64,000 nt of DNA from Baaleninema simplex PCC 7105 (GCF_000332355.1 NZ_KB235960.1:136301-200300); one strand, 5' to 3'; shown: positions 1 through 7,977, counted from the stretch's first letter. Notes: a model not told the origin generated them from the letters alone. Translations and numbers: made by a program.

Positions 1-36
1 AGAGCGTTCTTTCTTCTTCACGGTTGAGAAACACTC

Positions 37-1023
37 TCAGTCTGGCTCCCATACCTCTGACTCCTTTCTGGGGAAACACTTTATAATCTGTAATATACCT
101 CCTTTTTTTTGTATGACCTGCTTAGCTCCCTTATATTTGTCAAAAATTAAGAGATCGGGTCGCTTATGTTTGAGTTGTTTAACTAGATTTTCTAAATTGC
201 GATCTGGATCGGAAAAATGAATTTCTTTCAAATTTTGACAGTCAGCCAAACTCAGGATAGTACTTTCGCTTAATGAGGTACGTGCAAGTATAATATTAGA
301 CAACTTGTTGAGTCCATTGTTACAAGCAATTGCATTAAAGACACGATCGTCAACACCCGACTGACGTAACGAAAGCCTAGGAGCTGCTATCAACTCTTTA
401 AAGGAATCTAGACTCTCGAGGTATAAAAATTCAAGCTCTTCTTTGTGAGTTTCGATCCATTCAAAATATTGTTCTTTAAGCCAAAGAGATTTTAATTCAT
501 TGTTAAGTTCTATAGAAATTTCAATAAGATAAGTACTATACTGACGTGAATGTATGCAGTAGTAAGCTAGCGTGCGATCTTCGTACCAACTATAATGTTC
601 AGTAATATCCCCTTTTTCAAGTACTAACCTTGCCAGATCGCCTCGATCGTTCCAAGCGACATAAGCTAGAGGCTCACCTTCCTCGAATAAATATTCTCTT
701 CTAGCAACCTCATCATTTCTCGAGAGTTCATAAGCCACTCCTGAAAAATATTGACCTTTGTAAGTTGTTTCTGAATCTATAAATCCTCCGGGTAAGTCAA
801 GGTCTTCGTCTTCAAGATCGACATGGATTAGATCTTCACTCTTGTATTTAAAATGTTTAGCAAAATACTGATTTTGATAAGTGCCAACAAATTTACCATT
901 TTTGAACTCATGCAAATCTTCTAGCTGTTTGTCAGAAATCTTGAAGGTGACTCCAGTAAACGGTTTTCCATCAAGATAGTATCGATCGCCTTGTTGGGTG
1001 AGAGTTTTGATGTTTCTCAGCAT
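37..1023 (-). CDS. MORN/YwqK-like putative immunity protein, copy 1
   Basis: A 328-residue protein with no signal peptide or membrane segment. The N-terminal third has MORN-variant repeats (YLDGKPFTGVTF near 15-26, YKGQYFSGVAYEL near 90-102). The C-terminal part looks like an irregular leucine-rich or helical repeat (SNIILARTSLSESTILSLADCQNL). YwqK-type MORN proteins are known antitoxins of YwqJ deaminases, and the gene lies directly after a fragment with a YwqJ-like zinc motif, so immunity is the best inference. It is 25 residues longer at the C-terminus than its duplicate at 3982-4893. The two diverge after the residues YKGAK. Base composition is AT-rich compared with the core genome. Function is inferred from context and weak repeat similarity only. 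Confidence 0.55.
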   Translation of the reverse strand: MLRNIKTLTQQGDRYYLDGKPFTGVTFKISDKQLEDLHEFKNGKFVGTYQNQYFAKHFKYKSEDLIHVDLEDEDLDLPGGFIDSETTYKGQYFSGVAYELSRNDEVARREYLFEEGEPLAYVAWNDRGDLARLVLEKGDITEHYSWYEDRTLAYYCIHSRQYSTYLIEISIELNNELKSLWLKEQYFEWIETHKEELEFLYLESLDSFKELIAAPRLSLRQSGVDDRVFNAIACNNGLNKLSNIILARTSLSESTILSLADCQNLKEIHFSDPDRNLENLVKQLKHKRPDLLIFDKYKGAKQVIQKKGGILQIIKCFPRKESEVWEPD

Positions 1024-1134
1024 TTTATACTTTTGAGATAAGTTTTTGGGCTGACCTGAGAAGGCTTAGTGTCTTGCTTTTTTTCCCGTCAAGATGGTGA
1101 CGACTTCATCCAGAATGTCGGTGCAGTTTGGACA
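120..1134. repeat. 1-kb direct repeat, copy 1 (immunity gene plus tip of upstream toxin)
   Basis: This stretch matches 3990-5004 at a constant offset of 3870 bases, with only scattered substitutions and no net indels over about 1015 bp. It spans nearly all of the MORN-like immunity gene and the last codons of the deaminase-type toxin tip upstream of it. Homology starts at cttagctccc and stops inside the CPNC codons of the tip. The unit therefore behaves as a tip-plus-immunity cassette. Recombination between the copies would delete the intervening tRNase toxin and its immunity gene. Confidence 0.9.
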
Positions 1135-1302
1135 AGCCGGAAATGCATCTCCTCGAGCGACCGATTCACTTTGCTTGCCTAGCTTATAGGTAGCGACTTG
1201 TATTTCCTTCAAAACTTCAGGTGTCAGTTCTATTCCCATGCTATCTATTTGATGCAAGATTGAGTTAACTGCCCGCACTTCGGCGTGAAGTGCAGGGTGT
1301 TA
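1066..1302 (-). pseudogene. orphan C-terminal tip of a YwqJ-like deaminase toxin
   Basis: The open frame has no credible start: GTG at 1278 is the only in-frame candidate, and the frame opens at the stop codon of the preceding immunity gene. About 70 residues remain. They contain LTPEVLKEIQVATYKLGK, then AFPACPNCTDIL, which resembles the second zinc-binding PCxxC motif of the cytidine-deaminase-like YwqJ family found at the tips of polymorphic toxins. The HxE half of the active site is absent, so the fragment should be catalytically dead unless recombined onto a longer toxin. It is followed at 1023 by the MORN-like immunity gene. This is the arrangement of orphan tip/immunity modules downstream of a main toxin. 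A GCACTTC/GAAGTGC hairpin lies at 1275-1293. Confidence 0.5.
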
Positions 1303-1770
1303 TAAAACATTGAATTTTTTAGAATTAAAGGTTTGATTTAGTAAATTGAAATACTCTAGCTTCCATGTTTCAAGGCTTTCATTAACACTAACTTCTCCGG
1401 AATTCCTCATTAAGATGATAATTTCATGATTAGACAAAAATACACAGTCACCTTCAACTCTATTCAATATATGTGCAGTAAATATAGCTAGAAATTTTAT
1501 TTGAATTTCTCGGTTTTTAAATTTATCCAATCTAAAATTAACATTAATATTTGCATCCAAGCCATTTAATTCTTCTTTAAGAAGCTGACGCCAAGATTTA
1601 CTCGCATATTGAGCATTAATTAAAATACCATCCTGAGTTGTTAAGATAATTTTTTGGGATTTTATCAAATCGTGAACTTCATAATCAACACCTATAAGGT
1701 CTAAGGAGAGTATAACAACATTTTCAGGCTTAAGATCGGTAGAAATACTGAGTTGATATTCTATGGTCAT
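1300..1770 (-). CDS. SitI3-like immunity protein
   Basis: A 156-residue cytoplasmic protein without signal peptide. It resembles the SitI3 family, immunity proteins of Myxococcus Sit toxins. The common pattern is an opening MTIEYQLSISTDLKPENV, a central DGILINAQYAS, then NFRLDKF and a C-terminal block with GDCVFLSNHEIIILMRNSGEV. It begins 21 bases downstream of the tRNase-tip toxin gene on the same strand, the usual toxin-immunity order, so it most likely neutralises that toxin by direct binding. It is strongly AT-rich, matching the AT-rich 3' end of the toxin gene rather than its GC-rich 5' part. The family assignment is from memory of sequence patterns. Confidence 0.6.
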   Translation of the reverse strand: MTIEYQLSISTDLKPENVVILSLDLIGVDYEVHDLIKSQKIILTTQDGILINAQYASKSWRQLLKEELNGLDANINVNFRLDKFKNREIQIKFLAIFTAHILNRVEGDCVFLSNHEIIILMRNSGEVSVNESLETWKLEYFNLLNQTFNSKKFNVL

Positions 1771-1791
1771 TAGACTTCTTCTCCATATTAA

Positions 1792-3225
1792 CTAGGGCCA
1801 GAATGGTATAACATTCCCATTTTGTACTATGATTACTTCTTTTAGTCCAGGAATCTCCCATTCACTAAATTGTTTTTCAAGTGCATTCAATGAAAGATTG
1901 TTATCGTTCAAGTTTAGTATAATCCTTTCCGTTTGTCCACTTGTGACTTTTTCTTGCACTATCGTCCAAATACTGCGAACATTTCTTGTGGTTGGTGCAT
2001 AGTTGTCAAAAACACGCCCTTCAATTCTATAATCTGGATTTCTCGATGTTTCAGGGATTCTTGGATTTTGTTCGACTTGATAACCCTTTTGAGCTAAGAC
2101 GATCGCCGAATCATTTTCTTGTTGCAAAGCGCGAATATTTTCTGGAGACTCATTAGGTCGTATTCGGGCTGGACGGCCTGTAGGAGTTGCACCTACATCT
2201 GGCTGTCTAGAGGGTTTTGTTTGCCTCGCCTCTCGTAAAAGTCTGTCTAAATCGTCAATCTCGTCAATAACACTTTCTGGATCGGCTTGAGCTTTGGCCT
2301 CAAGCTCTTTAAATTTTTGGCGTAGAGGTTGATAGTCAGGATCGTCTAATATATCTTGATACTTATCATAAAATTCTCCACAAGTCGAGCAACGAACTAT
2401 CTTGCCATCGGAGAGAACTTTTAAAGTATGGCCGTCGGAGGTGGCTCGTTTGGCGAGAGTTCCCTCCTGGAGCATCTCAATGCCTTCCTCACGACCATAT
2501 CGATCGATAACATCATTTCCCTGTTCGCGGAATCGCCGAGCCGATTCAGGATTGGGGGCCGCCTCGGCTAAGGCTTCGATCCCATTGGGATCTTCGGCCA
2601 AGCGTCGAGCGGCGGGATTGTCGGGAGTTCTCAACCCTGTCTGCTCCGCATTCCTAGGCGCAGGAGACTCCGGCTCAACAGAACCCCGACGGTGCGCCTC
2701 CACCTGAGAACGAGGTGAAGCCGTCGTCGGAGCCTCTACGTCAGGGACACGAGAACCAGGTGTCGGCATGGCCCCTCGAGGCGGCGCCACCGCATCTAAA
2801 TTGCGCCCGTTGGCTAAATTACTGAAAGGTCGCAGGAAGTTTTCTCGCTGACGACCCGCCAACTCCAACGCACTTGCGCCTTGAGTACTCATCCAATCCG
2901 CCGCACGTCCTCCCTGTTGAGCGGCCCAGCCTAAACCCTCCGAAGCCCGCCGCCCCAGGCGAGTGTTCCCCGCCCCTTGTAAAGCCTGGCTTCCCCATCG
3001 ACCCACTGGGGTATTCCCCACCCATTTACCCCCTTTGCCCAGAAGGTTTCCAAAAGGAACGAAGCCGATCGCTGTGAACGCTGCATTGAGAGTGGCTTCC
3101 CGAGCTTTCTCACAATCCCCTTGAGCCGCGTAATACGCCGCTTCGCTACCATACCAAGCGGCGTTGATTCCATCGGCAAAATTTCCGATGACCTCATTCG
3201 AGACTTGAGAGCCTTTCTCTTGCAA
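1792..3225 (-). CDS. polymorphic toxin fragment with CdiA-type C-terminal tRNase domain
   Basis: A 477-residue frame starting at a TTG. The frame is open upstream to a stop at 3289-3291 with coding-like residues (TDLTRW) before the TTG and no ATG, so it looks 5'-truncated or an orphan toxin end. The first 120 residues form a hydrophobic Gly/Ala-rich pretoxin region (GDCEKAREATLNAAFTAIG). A Pro-rich linker (about 130-230) and a CSTC-containing segment (about 280) follow. The last 95 residues match the CdiA C-terminal tRNase pattern: NPDYRIEGRVFDNYAP, then VQEKVTSGQTERIILNL and IPGLKEVIIV. Such domains cleave tRNA in competitor cells. GC content falls sharply between the pretoxin half and the tip, as expected from tip exchange. 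The downstream gene at 1770 is its probable immunity partner. Confidence 0.65.
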   Translation of the reverse strand: MQEKGSQVSNEVIGNFADGINAAWYGSEAAYYAAQGDCEKAREATLNAAFTAIGFVPFGNLLGKGGKWVGNTPVGRWGSQALQGAGNTRLGRRASEGLGWAAQQGGRAADWMSTQGASALELAGRQRENFLRPFSNLANGRNLDAVAPPRGAMPTPGSRVPDVEAPTTASPRSQVEAHRRGSVEPESPAPRNAEQTGLRTPDNPAARRLAEDPNGIEALAEAAPNPESARRFREQGNDVIDRYGREEGIEMLQEGTLAKRATSDGHTLKVLSDGKIVRCSTCGEFYDKYQDILDDPDYQPLRQKFKELEAKAQADPESVIDEIDDLDRLLREARQTKPSRQPDVGATPTGRPARIRPNESPENIRALQQENDSAIVLAQKGYQVEQNPRIPETSRNPDYRIEGRVFDNYAPTTRNVRSIWTIVQEKVTSGQTERIILNLNDNNLSLNALEKQFSEWEIPGLKEVIIVQNGNVIPFWP

Positions 3226-3526
3226 CCAACGGGTGAGGTCAGTTACTTTATTACTTTTATGATGGGTTAGACGATCGAGTGAGGTTTTCTAGATTTAATA
3301 TTAAAAGTTATTTCAGTAGACTGGGATTAGCGAGTTGTTGTCTTCTTCAAACTTCTGAGTGCCTTTCCGTAACGATCGAGCGAGATTAGATTGACCTTGA
3401 AGTGATTTCGATCGAAATTCTTGGAGTTAAAAGAAAGCTCGATCGAGGACAGAAAGCTGTATCAAATCATACAGCTTAAGTCAAGAATCTTTGAGATTGA
3501 TTAATTTTTCTAACCCTTCGCTCGAT
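3226..3526. other. non-coding gap upstream of truncated toxin
   Basis: About 300 bases with no recognisable gene. The toxin reading frame extends into it for 21 codons before a stop. The remainder contains several cgatcga clusters but no convincing promoter or RNA gene. Confidence 0.5.
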
Positions 3527-3784
3527 CTAAGACATCGAGTTGCGATCGTCTTGAAACTTCAGAATATCGTCCGGTGTTGAATTGATGGTTTTTATTAACT
3601 CTAACGCCACTTCAGCCATTTCTTTCGCACGGGGATCGGGCATGATTTTTAACTCAATCAATTCGTTGAGTAATTGGGCGGCTTGAATACCGGATTTGAG
3701 TAACGCTTCTCGATAGTCTTCTTTGAGGCTTTTTGAGTTAGGGTTTAAGGGGCTGTCTGAAGCCTGAATTTCTCGATCGTCCAT
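3527..3784 (-). CDS. small hypothetical protein, 85 aa
   Basis: A short acidic protein, probably helical (EDYREALLKSGIQAAQLLNELIELKIMPDPRAKEM resembles a helical hairpin). It has no membrane segment and no metal or catalytic motif that I recognise. It lies between the toxin fragment and the second MORN-like immunity gene on the same strand, with about 200 bases on the upstream side. It could be another small immunity or island gene, but nothing in the sequence proves that. The reading frame is clean with ATG at 3784. Confidence 0.45.
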   Translation of the reverse strand: MDDREIQASDSPLNPNSKSLKEDYREALLKSGIQAAQLLNELIELKIMPDPRAKEMAEVALELIKTINSTPDDILKFQDDRNSMS

Positions 3785-3981
3785 AACGGGAATAATTTCG
3801 ATTAAATTGAAAATTACTCAGGTTTTATTATACTGCATTGAGGGCAATAAGGTTGGTCATACAACTGTTTGAAATGAATCGAGCTTTCCCTCTATTGTTA
3901 TTGCTAGATTTGAGGTGATTATTTCAAGATATAATGGATAAAATTCACCTGAATTGACTTATAAAAACCAGAAACGTTGTA

Positions 3982-4893
3982 TTACAAGGGCTTAGCTCCC
4001 TTATATTCGTCAAAAATCAAGAGATCGGGTCGCTTATGTTTGAGTTGTTTAACTAGATTTTCTAAATTGCGATCTGGATCGCAAAAATGAATTTCTTTCA
4101 AATTTTGAAGGTCAGCCAAACTCAGGATAGTACTCTCGCTTAATGAGGTATATGCAAGTATAATATTAGACAACTTCCTGAGTCCATTGTTACAAGCAAT
4201 TGCATTAAAGACACGATCGTCAACACCCGACTGATTTAACGAAAGCCTAGGAGCTGCTATCAACTCTTTAAAGGAATCTAGACTCTCGAGGTATAAAAAT
4301 TCAAGCTCTTCTTTGTGAGTTTCGATCCATTCAAAATATTGCTCCTCAAGCCAAAGAGATTTTAATTCATTGTTAAGTTCTATAGAGATTTCAATAAGAT
4401 AAGTACTATACTGATGTGAACGTATGCAGTAGTAAGCTAGCGTGCGATCTTCATGCCAATTATAATATTCATCAATATCCCCTTTTCCAAGTTTTAACCC
4501 TGCTAGATCGCCTCGATCGTTCCAAACAACATAAGCTATCGGATCACCTTCATTGAATAAAAATTCAACCATTGCAACCTCATCATTTCTCGAGAGTTCA
4601 TAAGCCACTCCTGAAAAATATTGACCCTTGTAAGTTGTTTCTGAATCTATAAATCCTCCGGGTAAGTCAAGGTCTTCGTCTTCAAGATCGACATGGATTA
4701 GATCTTCACTATTGTATTTAAAATGTTTAGAAAAATACTGATTTTGATAAGTGCCAACAAATTTACCATTTTTGAACTCATGCAAATCTTCTAGCTGTTT
4801 GTCAGAAATCTTGAAGGTGACTCCAGTAAACGGTTTTCCATCAAGATAGTATCGATCGCCTTGTTGGGTGAGAGTTTTGATGTTTCTCAGCAT
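3982..4893 (-). CDS. MORN/YwqK-like putative immunity protein, copy 2
   Basis: A 303-residue near-duplicate of the protein at 37-1023, with the same start context and the same MORN-variant N-terminus. Substitutions cluster around residues 107-150 (EVAMVEFLFNEGDPIAY against EVARREYLFEEGEPLAY). The C-terminus stops at YKGAKPL, 25 residues earlier than copy 1. Only the final codons of a deaminase-type tip lie upstream, so this is an orphan immunity gene. Retention of extra immunity genes without a complete toxin is common in polymorphic-toxin loci and may protect against related neighbours. Function is inferred. Confidence 0.5.
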   Translation of the reverse strand: MLRNIKTLTQQGDRYYLDGKPFTGVTFKISDKQLEDLHEFKNGKFVGTYQNQYFSKHFKYNSEDLIHVDLEDEDLDLPGGFIDSETTYKGQYFSGVAYELSRNDEVAMVEFLFNEGDPIAYVVWNDRGDLAGLKLGKGDIDEYYNWHEDRTLAYYCIRSHQYSTYLIEISIELNNELKSLWLEEQYFEWIETHKEELEFLYLESLDSFKELIAAPRLSLNQSGVDDRVFNAIACNNGLRKLSNIILAYTSLSESTILSLADLQNLKEIHFCDPDRNLENLVKQLKHKRPDLLIFDEYKGAKPL

Positions 4894-5004
4894 TTTATAC
4901 TTTTGAGATAAGTTTTTGGGCTGACATGAGAAGGCTTAGTATCTTGCTTTTTTTCCCGTCAAGATGGTGACGACTTCATCCAGAATGTCGGTGCAGTTTG
5001 GACA
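3990..5004. repeat. 1-kb direct repeat, copy 2
   Basis: Partner of 120-1134, in the same orientation and at a constant 3870-base offset. The right boundary is sharp: at 5004 the sequence switches from the toxin-tip codons to unrelated DNA that soon enters a TATAGCAATCCTA-ended element at 5031. Confidence 0.9.
4936..5004 (-). pseudogene. residual 3' end of a second YwqJ-like deaminase tip
   Basis: This is the duplicated last 22 codons of the deaminase tip (CPNCTDILDEVVTILTGKKARY). It differs from copy 1 in the final residue (Tyr for His). It has no start and is cut off exactly at the repeat boundary. It shows that the duplicated unit was a toxin tip plus its immunity gene, not the immunity gene alone. 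Confidence 0.6.
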
Positions 5005-5030
5005 GTGGAGGACATTCTAAATTGAGACTA

Positions 5031-5142
5031 TATAGCAATCCTACTGGATTCGTGGAAAGAATCACAGGATGCAATGCTGGAAGTCCTGAATCTGCGGGGT
5101 TTTCCATGTCTGGAATTTTGCGACTGATTTAGGATTGCTATA
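5031..5142. mobile_element. miniature element with TATAGCAATCCTA inverted ends, copy 1
   Basis: A 112-bp unit bounded by tatagcaatccta (5031-5043) and its exact reverse complement taggattgctata (5130-5142). It has no coding capacity. The interior contains tcgtggaaagaatc and a GC-rich centre that recur in the neighbouring element at 5302-5512. Perfect 13-bp terminal inverted repeats and a duplicate nearby fit a MITE or a non-autonomous transposon derivative. Confidence 0.7.
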
Positions 5143-5301
5143 GATTCTTTTCGGCAAAGAAAAAGTTCGTGACGAAGGAATAACATCAGTTAACCACCAG
5201 TTAAAAATATCTCGTCTTCCTTCAGAACCAGGGATTATCGTATACCCTTCTAAACAATCATCTCAAATTTAAAGAAGAGCATCAGACCCAACTAGTTAAG
5301 A

Positions 5302-5512
5302 TATAGCAATCCTATTTGATACTAAATCCATTTCTGAAAGTGGCATATTGCTATTCTCTAGAATCTTTTCCAGGAGCGAATTTAAGAGATTGCCATAGTG
5401 CTACTACGACAATTGGATTTGGTATGAATCGTGGAAAGAATCCCAGGCGGTCAGCCTGGACTCCGTGGGGTTTAGCCTTTTGAGATTTTGTAGCTGATTT
5501 AGGATTGCTATA
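5302..5512. mobile_element. miniature element with TATAGCAATCCTA inverted ends, copy 2
   Basis: A 211-bp unit with the same 13-bp ends, tatagcaatccta at 5302-5314 and taggattgctata at 5500-5512. Its right 90 bp closely resembles the 112-bp element at 5031, including aatcgtggaaagaatc and gctgatttaggattgctata. Its left half is unrelated, as if one element had captured flanking DNA or inserted beside another end. It is non-coding. Confidence 0.65.
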
Positions 5513-5565
5513 TATTTTAATTCACATTGTTTCTTTTCGTAAATATTGCCTATGGTAGGAATTCA

Positions 5566-6143
5566 CTATTGAACGACCTGAATAAATTCTGGTGGAATGT
5601 AATCAGACAACCATATATTTTGATTGGCCGAATAAAAATTAACATTGCTGCATTGATAAGCTTTTAATGCTTCGATCTGTAAGATCTCTTGTTTGGAAGA
5701 TTTCCGCTGAGCTACCCTCAAAGCCGTCTCTATGTCTACAGAAAGATGTACATATTGTCTTTTCATCGGCTTTAGTCCTTCTTTAAGGATTATCTCTTTT
5801 GCTTTATATGATGTTCCATGAAACAAGGTAAATGGAGGAATTGCAATAGATTCAAATTCCCTGAACTTGCCTAGGATGGTGTGACCATAAAGAGCTCTGA
5901 TTTTGTCACCAAGAATCTCATGACGATATTTATCTGACTGAGCAGTCATATTAAATAAATCTTTTTTTGTAAATTCTTCCAGGCAGGTTTACACTTTTGT
6001 AATGCTAATAAAAGTTCTTTAATTGAGGCCCATCCTTCTTCGTCTAATTCTAGATCGTAACGCCAAGGTTCATGTCTTAAAGCATGGGAAATTACTGTGC
6101 TTAATTCTGTATAGTTCATAGAATCACTTTTATCAGAAGCCAT
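5566..6143 (-). pseudogene. kptA: RNA 2'-phosphotransferase KptA/Tpt1, interrupted by a frameshift at a slippery site
   Basis: Two consecutive frames together encode a KptA-like protein of about 190 residues. The family removes a splice-junction 2'-phosphate from RNA using NAD+. The upstream frame (5946-6143) carries the winged-helix start with the catalytic Arg-His ([12 protein letters not shown]) and [13 protein letters not shown]. The downstream frame (5566-5949) carries KYRHEILGDKIRALYGHT, FHGTSYKAKEIILKEGL and RQYVHLS, which line the NAD-binding site. The frames meet at an A7 run followed by G (5961-5968). A -1 shift there joins them without losing family residues (NLQKK then DLFNM). It is either a one-base deletion in a homopolymer or programmed frameshifting. 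The gene lies in a gene-poor, AT-rich island just downstream of a TPR-like gene. Confidence 0.8.
5961..5967 (-). other. A-AAA-AAG slippery heptamer in kptA
   Basis: Read on the minus strand, the zero-frame codons CAA AAA AAG (5969-5961) contain the heptamer A AAA AAG, the motif used for -1 frameshifting in E. coli dnaX. A -1 slip continues as GAT TTA TTT AAT ATG, exactly the frame of the downstream KptA half. Without slippage translation ends 15 bases later at TGA (5948-5946). I did not find an obvious strong stem-loop immediately downstream. Confidence 0.7.
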
Positions 6144-6149
6144 GACTAT

Positions 6150-6734
6150 TTAGGTTAATTGCGACAAGAAGTTGCTTGTCTCGTCAGGATTTCTAAAGTA
6201 AATATTAATCAGGTGATAACTATTACTGTATATACTTTCAAACTCGCGATATTCCTCAATAGCGTCTTCTAGCAAGCCATCTAAGATTAGGGCTTGTATG
6301 AGAGAAAGATGATAAAAAGCCTGTTGCTGTTCTGTGCCTTTTTTCTTTATATTAAAACTCAATTCTCCAGGAGCATCAAAAAGTAGCAAAGGCTTCATGC
6401 AAAAGGCTTTATTAAAAAAATCAAAGCTATCTTGGTACTGTTCATTCAGTAGCAAACAATCACCTAAGATAAATAAAGCTTCAGCAGATTCTGGAAAGTA
6501 CTCACTTATTGCTTTGTAAAAGTCAATAAGTGCAGCATAATTTCCTCTTGTGTAAAGATATTCACTTCCATAACTCCCTTTCAGCCTAGATTCGATCTTC
6601 TTAAGCCATTCGGACTTAATTTCCGAAGCCCCGATTAAGAGTTTCTTGGCTTTTTCTAATTTGGAGGCACTGGAAGTGTTGGTTTCTGACAGAATCCTAT
6701 CTAATTTTATAGATATTTTATCTTCGCTCGTCAT
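6150..6734 (-). CDS. TPR-like hypothetical protein
   Basis: About 194 residues when started at the ATG at 6734 (MTSEDKISIKLDRIL). An earlier in-frame start at 6773 is possible but its extension looks non-coding. The protein is almost entirely helical. It has tetratricopeptide-like units around YAALIDFYKAISEYFPESAEALFILGDCLLLNEQYQDSF, with the usual small and aromatic residues. It has no signal peptide. It ends 6 bases before the kptA start on the same strand, so the two are probably co-transcribed. TPR proteins are usually protein-interaction scaffolds. No partner can be named. Confidence 0.55.
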   Translation of the reverse strand: MTSEDKISIKLDRILSETNTSSASKLEKAKKLLIGASEIKSEWLKKIESRLKGSYGSEYLYTRGNYAALIDFYKAISEYFPESAEALFILGDCLLLNEQYQDSFDFFNKAFCMKPLLLFDAPGELSFNIKKKGTEQQQAFYHLSLIQALILDGLLEDAIEEYREFESIYSNSYHLINIYFRNPDETSNFLSQLT

Positions 6735-6773
6735 TTTTATATACCCTGTAGTGTTACTGGAGATGCCACTCAA

Positions 6774-7029
6774 GTATGTGTTTGTTGCTTCTGGAACGCC
6801 CCTTCAAAAATAAAATACAACGATCTCTGATTTATGACTACGCCAATTCAAGTTTGAAATGCAACGGTCTCCGATCCCTGACTAGAAAATACCTCAGAAG
6901 GGGTTCGATAGTCAAGAGGTTTTCGTGGACGCTCGATCTTATACCGGAAGTGCTAATCGGGAATTTTGCCACCCCAAACTGATGTTTTTGCAAAAGTGAG
7001 ATGCACCCGGTTGAAGGTTTATTTAAGCT
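6774..7029. other. non-coding stretch with an IS or MITE end
   Basis: No gene. Two related segments (aacgatctctgatttatgactacg and caacggtctccgatccctgacta) suggest decayed repeats. At 6985-7008 the sequence tttttgcaaaagtgagatgcaccc is the reverse complement of the left end of the 152-bp MITE at 56963-57114, so this is a solitary end of the same element family. Confidence 0.5.
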
Positions 7030-7301
7030 TGGAGAATGGATGGAAACAGCTATCAAACATTTTCCAGAAAGCTCTTAAACAATTCGGCGTTGGATTGGCG
7101 AGATAATTGCTTATTTCGTTCGCGAAGCGGAACGGAGTTCTTTCGAGGAACGACCCAAGGTATTGTGAAATGTTTAAACAACAAGTTAAAGCTGATTAAA
7201 CGCAAAGCTTATAGATTTCGTAATTTCTGCAACTTTGAGCTTAGGAGTCAGCTTTCTATGATTTTTTCAGATTGATTCTGCATCTTAAGTTCGGAAGAGC
7301 C
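7030..7301 (+). pseudogene. ISL3-family transposase relic with right terminal repeat
   Basis: Two frames contain parts of the C-terminal end of an ISL3-type DDE transposase. One frame reads TIRRWIGEIIAYF (from about 7079). The other reads TTQGIVKCLNNKLKLIKRKAY then RFRNFCNFELRSQLSM (7154-7260), matching the family pattern NGxVEGxNNKxKxIKRxxxGF. A short segment between them breaks the frame. The relic ends with cttaagttcggaagagcc (7284-7301), the reverse complement of an ISL3-like GGCTCTTC end also seen in the MITE at 43923-44043. No N-terminal transposase remains, so it is immobile by itself. Confidence 0.7.
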
Positions 7302-7603
7302 TAAAATAAAAGGAGAAGAAAGCGTTTAAAACATACTGCGATCGCGTTTTCTTCGCTGTCCGTGCCGTCAACGCCACATCTCGATCGCGGCGATCGCTCC
7401 GAGAGCAGACCTCATAAAGCCCCACCCTCGGATGTGACGGATATCACAAGAAGTTTGAGATTTCACACACGAGTTTTCCCGGCCACCTGTCACCCCAGTC
7501 CATCGAACGCATCACCGTACTTCACCCGATACCGTCACTGAAGCGATAGTGATTTCAGGAGATAGTAAGACCAACAGACGCGCAGCCCTATTTTTAAAAC
7601 AAG
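7302..7603. other. upstream region of a small gene
   Basis: About 300 bases without a gene. It contains HIP1-like gcgatcgc clusters. It presumably holds the promoter of the 93-aa gene at 7604, but I cannot pick a single convincing -35/-10 pair. Confidence 0.4.
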
Positions 7604-7885
7604 ATGTCAACCCAATTAAAAATGCGTTACGGTTCGATTGACGAGCTTTTTGCCCAAATTTGGCAGTCTGGCTACGTCAACAGCCACGCAAAACGAGTTT
7701 TAAAAACTCTGCTCCTCGAACAGTCCTACACCCAAGACGAACAAGCGACGATCGATCGTCTGTTGTACGCAGTACGTCGTGGATGGCTGAAAGTCGGACG
7801 CGACACCACCGAACTCAACAACGTGCCTTCACTAGAAGAGCTTTTTCGCTTGAGAGCGCCTCGTTCTCGCGTGTACGACAATTAA
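7604..7885 (+). CDS. conserved-looking small hypothetical protein, 93 aa
   Basis: A compact helical protein (SIDELFAQIWQSGYVNSHAKRVLKTLLLEQ, then TIDRLLYAVRRGWLKV). It has no membrane segment, cysteines or catalytic motif. The ATG at 7604 is well placed after an A-rich leader. A perfect intrinsic terminator lies 93 bases after the stop, which supports an independent transcription unit. I do not recognise a named family. Confidence 0.6.
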   Translation: MSTQLKMRYGSIDELFAQIWQSGYVNSHAKRVLKTLLLEQSYTQDEQATIDRLLYAVRRGWLKVGRDTTELNNVPSLEELFRLRAPRSRVYDN

Positions 7886-7977
7886 ATAGCGACTCGACGA
7901 CAACAACCGAAGCGTTTCAGCACTAGATCGCATGGAGTCCCCTCCCATGTCAACTATATATTCCATCCGTCTATTTG

